From the NCBI GenBank assembly GCA_030743915.1, contig JASLRP010000230.1, positions 1 to 5,744 of the forward strand: a DNA stretch of 5,744 nucleotides, written 5' to 3'. Positions 1-5,662 of this stretch are shown in pieces (positions within the stretch are counted from its first letter, which is position 1; each line of letters opens with the position of its first letter). This DNA is from SAR202 cluster bacterium. GTDB taxonomy: Bacteria > Chloroflexota > Dehalococcoidia > Lucifugimonadales > UBA1123. The notes below the pieces were generated by a model that was not told where the DNA came from, did no database searches, and saw nothing but the letters and a program-made list of their open reading frames with translations. The position numbers were made by a program, and so were the translations under genes.

Positions 1-1
1 T

Positions 2-124
2 GACATTGATAATCCAGCATATGCGGTTTATCAGAGGTTGCCGTTCCGGTTCGAGCAACTTGTCGGTGAACGCATTCTGGACATCTATGACGATAAGGGC
101 GCAGTCGTTGGCGTCGATGAGTGA
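2..124 (+). CDS. 3' end of an unrecognised protein (partial)
   Basis: One frame is open from the left edge to a TGA at 122-124 and encodes the last 40 residues of a protein whose start lies outside the window. The tail contains the segment RFEQLVGERILDIYDDKG and ends in VVGVDE, an acidic tail without membrane segments. I do not recognise the family and assign no function. It reads like coding sequence (mixed hydrophobic and charged residues, no low complexity), but 40 codons is little evidence. A gap of 111 bases with a possible promoter separates it from the next gene, so co-transcription is uncertain. Confidence 0.5.
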   Translation, partial: DIDNPAYAVYQRLPFRFEQLVGERILDIYDDKGAVVGVDE

Positions 125-137
125 GTTGTGATTCATG

Positions 138-165
138 TGGACCTCTTTCTCGGACGGATTATACT
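138..165 (+). promoter_or_regulatory. possible sigma70-type promoter
   Basis: TGGACC (138-143) and TATACT (160-165) are separated by 16 bases and match the -35 and -10 consensus at 4 and 5 of 6 positions. They lie in the only gap upstream of the retropepsin-like gene. Such matches are common by chance, and sigma preferences of this organism are unknown. Confidence 0.25.
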
Positions 166-235
166 GGCGGAACGAAACGCTCTCAACAATCGCGTTGCGG
201 GAGCATCTTGTCTCAGAAGGTAGTAGAATGACGAG

Positions 236-541
236 GTGGGAACTTTCAACGTGCCAGTAGAAATCGGCGATCGTGACCGTCAGCAATGGACGGAGGTATC
301 CGCATTGGTGGATGCAGGAGCGTCGATATCGTCGTTGCCGGCTTCATTGCTACATGAGCTAGAAGTTCCGATCCTGTCGGAACAACAACAGGTCGTGACT
401 CTGGTCCTTTTCAATGACGAAGGAACACCGCCGCTCTTGGGCGCTATGGCCCTTGAAGGACTATTCATGGGAATTGATCCTCACGCGAGAAGACTCATTC
501 CTGTCGAAGGTCTGTTGATGTCGTCGTCGATGGCGGCGTGA
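236..541 (+). CDS. retropepsin-like clan AA aspartic protease homologue, probably inactive
   Basis: The 101-residue product matches the small bacterial clan AA (retropepsin-like) proteins. It opens with GTFNVPVEIGD, has the active-site loop ALVDAGASISSLP (residues 23-35), and ends with DEGTPPLLGAMALEG (61-75) and a DPHARRLIPVEGLLM tail (81-95). In active members the loop reads DTG and two subunits each give one Asp. Here Asp26 is kept but Thr27 is Ala. Relatives I recall run about 120-130 residues, with roughly 28 more between the ELGV-type helix and the strand matching VVTLVLF (53-59), where the flap lies; here that stretch is missing without a frame break. GTG 236 is chosen because family members start right before GTF, and an in-frame TAG lies at 224-226. 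A nearer ATG at 228 is in another frame and stops after ten codons. Family assignment is fairly sure; loss of activity is inferred. Confidence 0.65.
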   Translation: MGTFNVPVEIGDRDRQQWTEVSALVDAGASISSLPASLLHELEVPILSEQQQVVTLVLFNDEGTPPLLGAMALEGLFMGIDPHARRLIPVEGLLMSSSMAA

Positions 542-568
542 TTTATACATATGTTCCGTGAGGCCGAT

Positions 569-598
569 TTGGTGTTGATGCCTCTAATGGTAGATAAT
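569..598 (+). promoter_or_regulatory. possible promoter of the CoA transferase-SDR operon
   Basis: TTGGTG (569-574) and GATAAT (593-598) are 18 bases apart, matching the sigma70 hexamers at 3 and 5 of 6 positions. The predicted start of transcription near 605 would leave a leader of about 26 bases before the TTG start codon at 632. It sits in the 90-base gap after the retropepsin-like gene. Prediction by eye only. Confidence 0.35.
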
Positions 599-622
599 GA
601 CTCTGGGAACTCATATAAAAGC

Positions 623-628
623 AGGTGA
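623..628 (+). promoter_or_regulatory. ribosome binding site for the CoA transferase
   Basis: AGGTGA lies three bases before TTG 632. An in-frame TGA at 626-628 overlaps this site, so no start upstream of 632 is possible, and the first in-frame ATG (residue 24) already lies inside the conserved N-terminal motif. The TTG start is therefore well fixed although the spacing is short. Confidence 0.5.
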
Positions 629-631
629 AAT

Positions 632-2914
632 TTGGCTGGCGCGCTGGACGGCATCAAAGTAATAGACTTCGGACAGTATGTTGCAGGCCCCCTCACCGGG
701 ATGTTGCTGGCTGATCAGGGCGCGGACGTGGTGAAGGTTGACCCTCCAGGCGGCCCTCGTTGGGACACTCCTGCCAACTCTACCTGGAACCGCGGCAAGC
801 GCTCCATAGTTCTCGACCTCAAGGACCCGGTGGACCTGGACCGAGCCAGGGAGCTATCCAAATCTGCTGATGTGTTGGTGGAGAATTTCCGGCCTGGAGT
901 TATGGAACGCCTGGGCCTGGGAACAAAGACCCTCACCGACGCGAACCCCAGGCTGATCTACTGTTCAATGCCGGGATTTGCCAGCGACGATCCGCGCTCT
1001 GGCGTGCCTGGATGGGAGGGCATCATCGCCGCGGCTTCGACCACGATGAGAGGCCCGCTACTTGCCGATTCTCTTGGGAAACCGGCCTACACCGCAATTC
1101 CCATTGCCTCGTCATACGCCGCATTCCAGGCTGTTGTGAGCATCGCTATGGCCCTGTGGGTGCGTGAGCATGGAGACACAGGCCAGTGCATCGAGGTCCC
1201 CTTGTTTGACGGTATGTTCACTGCCATCGGCGGGCAACGCATCATAAACCCGTACCCCCCGATACCAGGACTCGGCGGGACCTGGACCGGTCAGTTCGAG
1301 TGCAAGGACGGACGCTGGGTGATGTTCGGTTCCGGCAACACCAATTTCCGTGAGTTCGTGAAGGCCGCGGGGATCACTTCCTGGGACAAAAAAGGTCTGA
1401 CTGACCGCGAGCGGCTGTTTAACGACCCGGAGCTTGCGGCTGAACAAGAACGTCGGATCATCGACCTTTTCAAGACTAAGACAGCCCAACAGTGGGAGGA
1501 CCTGATTGCCAAAGCCGGCAGTGAGTGCGCTGTTTGCCGCACCAGCGCCGAATGGCTTGAACATCCCCATGCCAGAGAATCGAAGGCAGTCATTGAGGTG
1601 CGCGACCCCCAGCTTGGCACGATACTGCAACCCGGAGTCAACCCTCGATTAGCCGGAACTCCGGGTTCAGTGCGAGGCCCAGCGCCTGCTCTGGATGAGC
1701 ACCGTGAGGAGATACTGGCGGAAATCGAAGCCGGCCCACGACCAACATCAGCAGATGAAATCCGAGCCACGCTCAGGTCGGCTCTCAAGGGAATCAAGGT
1801 TCTCGATCTTTGCATCATCCTGGCTGGCCCGACCTGCGGGCGAACGCTGGCAGAGTTCGGCGCCAACGTTATCAAGATCGACAATCCCAATCGCGACTCG
1901 ACCATCGCGTTCCACAACTCCGTCAATCGAGGCAAACGCAGTATTCTGCTCGATCTCAAGACTGATGAGGGCAGAGACATCTTCTGGCGGCTGCTGGAGG
2001 ATACCGATGTTGTGGTGCAGAACTACCGCAAGGACCGAATCGCCAGTTTGGGCCTGGGCTACGAAGAAGCTGTCAAGCGCAAGCCCGACATCATCTACGC
2101 TTCTTTGAACGCTTACGGGCACATTGGCCCCTGGGCAGACCGACCGGGCCACGAACAGTTCGCCCAGGCCACCACAGGCATGCAGTCGCGATTTGGCGGC
2201 GACGGCCAGCCCCAACTTCAGCCCCACGCTATCAACGATTACGGAACAGGCTTGATGGGAGCTTACGGAGTTGCCCTGGCTCTGCTTCATCGTCAGAAAA
2301 CAGGCGAAGGGCAGTTCCTTGACGGCGCGCTGGCATACACAGCCATGACTCTCCAGTCGTCGCTGGTCCAGGAGTACGACGGAAAGACATGGGATGAGCC
2401 GAGAGGCCAGGACGCTCTTGGTTCCGGCCCTCTACATCGCGCATACCAGGCCAGTGACGGATGGGTGTTCTTCGGCGCTCGAATAGCCGACCTTCCGGCG
2501 CTCTCTCAGGTCCCAGGGCTGGAAGGAGTCGAGAAACTTCGAGGCGACGCGCTGGAGCGCATGCTTGAGGAGCGGTTCCGACACACCACCGTCGAACAAT
2601 GGGTAGGCAAGCTCACAAGGGTGGGCATCGGTTCTCACAGGATCGTGACCAGCAACCAGGAACTTATGGAAGACGGCTGGGTGCGCGCCCACGGTCTCAG
2701 CATCACCCGTGACCACGAGGGATGGGGGCCGATTACCACGACTGGCCCTGCTCCGCGACTCTCGCGCACTCCTGTGCAGCCGGGGCGGGTCGCTTCGAGG
2801 CCAGGCTCTGACGCCAAAGTAATTCTCGCCGAAATCGGTAGGGCGAACCAACTGGACAGGCTGGTGGCTGCCGGGGTCATCCGAACCGAGGGCGTCACGG
2901 CCAGCGAACGCTGA
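632..2914 (+). CDS. tandem CaiB/BaiF (class III) CoA transferase, two-domain fusion
   Basis: The 760-residue protein is two family III CoA-transferase domains in tandem; single members such as formyl-CoA transferase have about 400. These soluble enzymes move CoA between carboxylic acids, or racemise 2-methylacyl-CoAs. Both halves carry the family landmarks: GIKVIDFGQYVAGP (7-20) and GIKVLDLCIILAGP (387-400); RGKRSIVLDLK (54-64) and RGKRSILLDLK (433-443); DVLVENFRPG (80-89) and DVVVQNYRKD (459-468). Half one closes with the usual LDEHREEILAEI (354-365); half two ends around 750. The position of the nucleophilic Asp169 of formyl-CoA transferase is Asp193 (PLFDGM) in half one but Tyr569 (ALAYTAM) in half two, so only half one looks catalytic by this criterion. 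The other halves' acidic residue, Asp536, matches Ser160. An SDR gene follows after 31 bases, suggesting one operon for acyl-CoA metabolism. Substrate unknown; racemase activity is possible. Confidence 0.93.
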   Translation: MAGALDGIKVIDFGQYVAGPLTGMLLADQGADVVKVDPPGGPRWDTPANSTWNRGKRSIVLDLKDPVDLDRARELSKSADVLVENFRPGVMERLGLGTKTLTDANPRLIYCSMPGFASDDPRSGVPGWEGIIAAASTTMRGPLLADSLGKPAYTAIPIASSYAAFQAVVSIAMALWVREHGDTGQCIEVPLFDGMFTAIGGQRIINPYPPIPGLGGTWTGQFECKDGRWVMFGSGNTNFREFVKAAGITSWDKKGLTDRERLFNDPELAAEQERRIIDLFKTKTAQQWEDLIAKAGSECAVCRTSAEWLEHPHARESKAVIEVRDPQLGTILQPGVNPRLAGTPGSVRGPAPALDEHREEILAEIEAGPRPTSADEIRATLRSALKGIKVLDLCIILAGPTCGRTLAEFGANVIKIDNPNRDSTIAFHNSVNRGKRSILLDLKTDEGRDIFWRLLEDTDVVVQNYRKDRIASLGLGYEEAVKRKPDIIYASLNAYGHIGPWADRPGHEQFAQATTGMQSRFGGDGQPQLQPHAINDYGTGLMGAYGVALALLHRQKTGEGQFLDGALAYTAMTLQSSLVQEYDGKTWDEPRGQDALGSGPLHRAYQASDGWVFFGARIADLPALSQVPGLEGVEKLRGDALERMLEERFRHTTVEQWVGKLTRVGIGSHRIVTSNQELMEDGWVRAHGLSITRDHEGWGPITTTGPAPRLSRTPVQPGRVASRPGSDAKVILAEIGRANQLDRLVAAGVIRTEGVTASER

Positions 2915-2945
2915 GCCGGAGACACTTCGCACAAGATAACAGCGC

Positions 2946-3809
2946 GTGATCAACACCGGGCTTGCTGGCAAGGTTGCCCTGATTTCCGGAGCTAATCACG
3001 GAATCGGCGCGGCAACGGCCAAGGCTCTGGCTGTCCAGGGAGCGAAGGTCTTTCTCACATACTATCGTGAGAATACTCCTTACCTGCCAGAGGAGTTGGA
3101 CCAGGCCAGGGACGCCAATGTTGGCGGCGACGCCCTGTATCGAGCGTTGCAGCAACAACCCATTGAACCGATAGTCGAGGCCATAATAGACTCGGGCGGC
3201 ATTGCGGTCGCAAGCGAGTTTGACCTGGGGAACACTGAGAACATCCCGGCCCTGTTTGACATGTGCGAATCCGAGCTTGGCCCTGTCGATGTTCTCATCA
3301 ACAACCACACCGTTGATCAATACGAGACCTTCGACCCCGATTCGGTGACTGATGGCGGCGTTGGGCTGATCTCGTCCGAAGGCATCGACGCACACTTCGC
3401 TGTCAACACCCGCGCATACGCGCTGATGATGTCCGAGTACGTTACTCGATACATTCAAAAGGGCGCATCCTGGGGCCGAATCATCAACACCAGCACTGAT
3501 GCCGCCCACGCCCATACACAGAACGTCAACTACGCTGCCAGCAAGCACGCCATCGAGTCCTATTCTCGGTCGGCGGCGATGGAACTGGGTAAGTACGGCA
3601 TCACGGTGAACATTCTCGCACCCGGCCCCATCCAGACGGGCTACATCACGCCTGAATTTGAGGTTGAGATCGCCAGAGGAACGCCTCTGGGCAGTGTGGG
3701 CCAGCCGGAAGACATCGCCGACGTGATGGTCTTCCTTGCTTCGGAGCAGGCTCGCTGGGTGACCGGACAACTCATCTATGTCGGGGGCGGTTGGCGCATG
3801 GGGCAATGA
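2946..3809 (+). CDS. SDR-family NAD(P)-dependent oxidoreductase
   Basis: A 287-residue classical short-chain dehydrogenase/reductase, cytosolic, with a Rossmann fold. The cofactor loop is GANHGIG (15-21). The usual NNAG reads NNHT (119-122). The catalytic tetrad is visible as Asn154, Ser183, Tyr196 and Lys200 (YAASK), with the normal 13-residue Ser-Tyr spacing. The C-terminus has NILAPGPIQTGY (222-233) and PEDIADVMVFLAS, then a GGGW end. Arg41 after strand 2 (LTYYR) would suit NADP(H), an inference. The protein is longer than the usual 250 residues because of an insert at about 43-80. The start is GTG 2946: an in-frame TAA lies at 2937-2939 and no other start precedes the cofactor motif. I see no clear Shine-Dalgarno, so translation may be coupled to the CoA transferase 31 bases upstream. 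It probably acts on the acyl-CoA or alcohol handled by that enzyme; the exact reaction is unknown. Confidence 0.92.
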   Translation: MINTGLAGKVALISGANHGIGAATAKALAVQGAKVFLTYYRENTPYLPEELDQARDANVGGDALYRALQQQPIEPIVEAIIDSGGIAVASEFDLGNTENIPALFDMCESELGPVDVLINNHTVDQYETFDPDSVTDGGVGLISSEGIDAHFAVNTRAYALMMSEYVTRYIQKGASWGRIINTSTDAAHAHTQNVNYAASKHAIESYSRSAAMELGKYGITVNILAPGPIQTGYITPEFEVEIARGTPLGSVGQPEDIADVMVFLASEQARWVTGQLIYVGGGWRMGQ

Positions 3810-3831
3810 GCCTGCTGGTCGATCAGGCCCC
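3800..3831 (+). terminator. possible hairpin at the end of the SDR gene
   Basis: GGGGC (3800-3804) can pair with GCCCC (3827-3831), enclosing a further CTG/CAG pairing (3812-3814 with 3824-3826). The arm overlaps the stop codon of the SDR gene. No T-run follows, so it is a weak terminator candidate, but it lies between the operon and the differently composed toxin-antitoxin genes. Confidence 0.25.
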
Positions 3832-3834
3832 GTG

Positions 3835-3862
3835 TTAACATTAATTACAGAATTCGCAGTAT
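3835..3862 (+). promoter_or_regulatory. possible promoter of the toxin-antitoxin pair
   Basis: The 56 bases after the SDR gene turn sharply AT-rich. TTAACA (3835-3840) is a fair -35 match, and CAGTAT (3857-3862), 16 bases further, is a poor -10. An AT-rich autoregulated promoter is expected just before an RHH antitoxin, but I found no clear operator palindrome beyond GAATTC (3850-3855). Confidence 0.25.
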
Positions 3863-3872
3863 TTCTTGGAGA

Positions 3873-3880
3873 AAGGTAGG
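3873..3880 (+). promoter_or_regulatory. ribosome binding site deciding the antitoxin start
   Basis: AAGGTAGG precedes ATG 3884; the AAGG core ends seven bases before it. This favours ATG 3884 over the in-frame TTG at 3866, which would add six residues ahead of the MAKRTVIYF start typical of ribbon-helix-helix proteins. Confidence 0.6.
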
Positions 3881-3883
3881 ACG

Positions 3884-4201
3884 ATGGCGAAGCGAACGGT
3901 CATCTACTTCGAGGTCGAACCGGAGTTGCGCAACCGCTGCAAAGCGGCGGCGGCCCTGAGCGGAACCACTCTCAAGCAGTGGGCGATGGACGCGTTGAAA
4001 GAAAAATTGGAGAGCGAACTGGCGGTGCCCAAAATCACAGATAACGCCATCGTTATCGAATCAAAAGGTTCATTGGAGGACACGCTGGAATTGGTGGAGA
4101 AACTCTCTCCCAGCATCAAAGAGGGAATCTTGAAAGTTACGGATCCCACTGACGATCTCGAGATTTTGAGGTCGGAGAGGATGGATGACTTTGGTGGCTG
4201 A
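3884..4201 (+). CDS. vapB: ribbon-helix-helix antitoxin of a VapBC-type pair
   Basis: A 105-residue protein whose first 44 residues look like an Arc/CopG-type ribbon-helix-helix DNA-binding domain: strand RTVIYFEV (4-11), helix EPELRNRCKAAAALS (12-26), a GTTL turn (27-30), then helix KQWAMDALKEKLES (31-44). Two copies would form one DNA-binding unit and probably repress their own promoter. The remaining 60 residues are rich in acidic and lysine residues (SLEDTLELVEKL, 63-74; ILRSERMDDFGG end) and are the likely toxin-binding part. Its stop lies 17 bases inside the toxin gene, the usual coupled layout that keeps antitoxin in step with toxin. Local GC (28 of 60 bases in 4021-4080 and again in 4081-4140) is clearly below the metabolic genes upstream, fitting horizontal gain. 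The family of the tail was not identified; the antitoxin role rests on the RHH fold and the PIN neighbour. Confidence 0.82.
   Translation: MAKRTVIYFEVEPELRNRCKAAAALSGTTLKQWAMDALKEKLESELAVPKITDNAIVIESKGSLEDTLELVEKLSPSIKEGILKVTDPTDDLEILRSERMDDFGG
4174..4180 (+). promoter_or_regulatory. ribosome binding site for the toxin, inside the antitoxin gene
   Basis: GGAGAGG ends four bases before ATG 4185 and is the strongest Shine-Dalgarno in the window. It selects 4185 over the ATG at 4181, which is in the antitoxin frame, and over the later in-frame TTG (4191) and GTG (4194). Confidence 0.65.
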
Positions 4202-4634
4202 CCGCAGTCATATCGTTATTGATGCCAACATTGCCATTAACGTCGCTGTGACCACACATCCTTATCACGAACAGGCTTTGCGGTTGACTCAGGAATGGTT
4301 GGACGATGGCAATGCCCTGACAGCGCCCCCTCTGTTTGAAAGTGAGGTCGATAGTTTCGTCAGGCTGAATACTACGCGAGGAATCTGGACGCCGGACGCA
4401 GGACGGGGCATCTTGAGAATTGTGGACTCGTTGCCTGTTACGATGACCCATGATCCTAGAGTCAGAGGAATCGCGCGATCCATTGCAGAAACTTTCGATG
4501 AACGCGGGGTTTATGACTCAACATATGCCGCTCTGGCACAATTACTGAACTGTGAATTCTGGACTGCGGACAGGCGATTTTATCAGCGAGTGCATGATCA
4601 ACTGGGCTTCGTCAGGTTTGTGGACGAGTCGTAA
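4185..4634 (+). CDS. vapC: PIN-domain toxin, VapC family ribonuclease
   Basis: A 149-residue single PIN domain. VapC toxins are magnesium-dependent ribonucleases that cut tRNA or rRNA and stop translation when the antitoxin is lost. All four acidic positions are present: Asp13 in HIVIDANIAI (9-18), Glu54 in FESEV (51-55), Asp111 in VYDSTYAALAQ (109-119) and Asp129 in FWTADRRF (125-132). The polar residue before the last Asp is Thr127, as is common. Length is slightly above the typical 125-145. Nothing suggests decay, so I expect an active toxin held by the antitoxin encoded just upstream, with which it overlaps by 17 bases. GC is low here too (28 of 60 in 4201-4260). The RNA target cannot be predicted. 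The gene converges on a minus-strand hydrolase with a hairpin block between them. Confidence 0.9.
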   Translation: MTLVADRSHIVIDANIAINVAVTTHPYHEQALRLTQEWLDDGNALTAPPLFESEVDSFVRLNTTRGIWTPDAGRGILRIVDSLPVTMTHDPRVRGIARSIAETFDERGVYDSTYAALAQLLNCEFWTADRRFYQRVHDQLGFVRFVDES

Positions 4635-4704
4635 CCTCGTTCGGTTCGCGTCCGTGATTGCATCTCCGAGAATCTTTCCGCAATTCAATTAAAGCGCCAG
4701 TGGT

Positions 4705-4723
4705 GGAGTGTTTCAGACACTCC
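4705..4723. terminator. hairpin between converging genes
   Basis: GGAGTGT (4705-4711) and ACACTCC (4717-4723) are perfect 7-base arms around a 5-base loop. AGTGG (4699-4703) and CCACT (4731-4735) could form an outer stem, but that would use bases needed by the neighbouring hairpin at 4726. There is no T-run directly after the plus-strand arm; on the minus strand the weak run CTTTAATT follows 4699. It lies 70 bases past the toxin stop and 30 past the hydrolase stop. Confidence 0.5.
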
Positions 4724-4725
4724 CT

Positions 4726-4768
4726 CAACGCCACTTTGTAGCACGGGCGTGCCTACACGGTGGCGTTG
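4726..4768. terminator. long hairpin overlapping the hydrolase stop codon
   Basis: CAACGCCAC (4726-4734) and GTGGCGTTG (4760-4768) are perfect 9-base inverted arms. Inside them TGTA (4737-4740) pairs with TACA (4754-4757), and GCAC (4741-4744) with GTGC (4749-4752), leaving a GGGC loop and a single bulged C at 4753. The right arm contains the last codons and near the stop of the minus-strand hydrolase. With the hairpin at 4705 it makes a plausible two-way terminator or a 3'-end stabiliser. Confidence 0.5.
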
Positions 4769-5622
4769 GCGGTTGCTAACTGGCGTGCCACAAACGCTTT
4801 GGCGACCTCCAGAGCGTGGTCGGTCTCTTTGCCGGCTCGCAGGATGAAATTGTGGGGCATGTCCGGGTATTCCTCGATCTCCACGTTGCCGCTGGCCGCC
4901 CGATACGACTCGACGAACGTTCGAGGTATGGACATCGGGATGTTCAGGTCAGCAGTCCCTTGAATGATCAGGAGCGGAGGCAGAACGGCATCCTCGCCCC
5001 TATCGAGTATCCCCTGGGGACTGCCTTCTTGCATGGTCTCCTCGTTCAAGAAGTAGTTCACTGAGTTAGACATCAGGCTGTCATTCTCGATACGTTGGGC
5101 GTACTGATAACGGGCGTAGGAGTCCAGCACTGGTGATCCGGCGATTGCATAGGCCACCGTCCCGTCGTGACGTTCGACATCTGGAGACGAGAGGACAGTG
5201 TACCGAGGGTCGTGGGGCCTCATCGCAGCCAGCATGAGAGTGTGCCCCCCGCTGGACGCTCCCGCGCCGCCGAGGTGGTCCGGTGAGGCGTTGAACTCCG
5301 AAGCATGGGCCTTCAGCCATCTGATGCCGTAGCTGGCGTCCTGCACCTGCGCAGGGTAGGGTTGGTCCGGAGCCAGCCGAAAGTCCACCGATGCGATAAC
5401 CAGGCCGCTGGAGGCCAGACCCACGTTGAATATTTCCTGCTGGGTCCGGTGTCCCGCGTTCCATGCTCCACCGTGAACGAACAGGATGGCCGGAAACGGC
5501 CCGTCGCCCTGGGGCTGGTAGATGGTCGCCTCCCAGGGCTGGCCGAGGGCTTTTTGATACGGAACGTCGAAAGTTCGGACTTCGTAATTGGCCTGTGGGT
5601 CGTAGTCGAACGTCGATGGCAT
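4753..5622 (-). CDS. alpha/beta hydrolase, HSL/BD-FAE-like esterase
   Basis: A 289-residue alpha/beta hydrolase of the acetyl-esterase type (hormone-sensitive-lipase or BD-FAE group), which hydrolyses carboxylic esters. The oxyanion motif HGGAW is at 50-54. The nucleophile elbow GASSG (121-125) gives Ser123. Asp225 in QGTADLNIP and His257 in DMPHNF complete a normally spaced triad, so the enzyme looks active. The motif VDFRLAPDQPYPAQVQD (79-95) is typical of the group. There is no signal peptide or membrane segment, so it should be cytosolic. ATG 5622 is supported by GGAGAG five bases upstream. A paralogue whose C-terminus is nearly the same ends 40 bases upstream, and the two are probably one transcription unit. 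The natural substrate is unknown; a link to the CoA transferase operon is only suggested by proximity, since the genes converge and are separated by the toxin-antitoxin pair. Confidence 0.9.
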   Translation of the reverse strand: MPSTFDYDPQANYEVRTFDVPYQKALGQPWEATIYQPQGDGPFPAILFVHGGAWNAGHRTQQEIFNVGLASSGLVIASVDFRLAPDQPYPAQVQDASYGIRWLKAHASEFNASPDHLGGAGASSGGHTLMLAAMRPHDPRYTVLSSPDVERHDGTVAYAIAGSPVLDSYARYQYAQRIENDSLMSNSVNYFLNEETMQEGSPQGILDRGEDAVLPPLLIIQGTADLNIPMSIPRTFVESYRAASGNVEIEEYPDMPHNFILRAGKETDHALEVAKAFVARQLATANATV

Positions 5623-5627
5623 GGATG

Positions 5628-5633
5628 CTCTCC
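5628..5633 (-). promoter_or_regulatory. ribosome binding site for the hydrolase
   Basis: On the minus strand GGAGAG lies five bases before ATG 5622. It sits within the 40-base gap after the upstream paralogue, too short for an obvious separate promoter or terminator. Confidence 0.6.
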
Positions 5634-5662
5634 GTCAGAGATTGAGTCTGGCCTGTCAGAAC

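Noticed and set aside
137..226. Short plus-strand frame from GTG 137 between the first two genes
   Set aside because: 29 codons, no ribosome site and no recognisable motif; it is simply the same frame continuing after the stop of the left-edge gene.
228..260. ATG 228 as the start of the retropepsin-like gene
   Set aside because: It is in a different frame and reaches a stop after ten codons.
1291..1980. A 229-residue minus-strand open frame within the CoA transferase gene
   Set aside because: Serine- and arginine-rich, low-complexity product typical of an antisense shadow; the plus frame carries conserved motifs throughout.
632..2914. Fusion of the two CoA-transferase halves as an assembly or frameshift artefact
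   Set aside because: The frame is continuous through a normal linker (about residues 366-385) without a lost stop, the halves differ clearly in sequence, and each has its own N- and C-terminal landmarks, so it looks like a genuine two-domain gene.
2432..2971. Minus-strand frame spanning the junction between the CoA transferase and SDR genes
   Set aside because: No family resemblance, composition typical of a shadow, and it would overlap two well-supported genes.
2895..3806. A 303-residue minus-strand open frame opposite the SDR gene
   Set aside because: It mirrors the SDR frame almost exactly, has no recognisable domain, and the plus strand shows a complete SDR motif set; long antisense frames are common in GC-rich genes.
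3866..3883. TTG 3866 as the antitoxin start
   Set aside because: The better ribosome site (3873-3880) and an ATG at 3884 give the usual RHH N-terminus; the extra six residues have no counterpart in such proteins.
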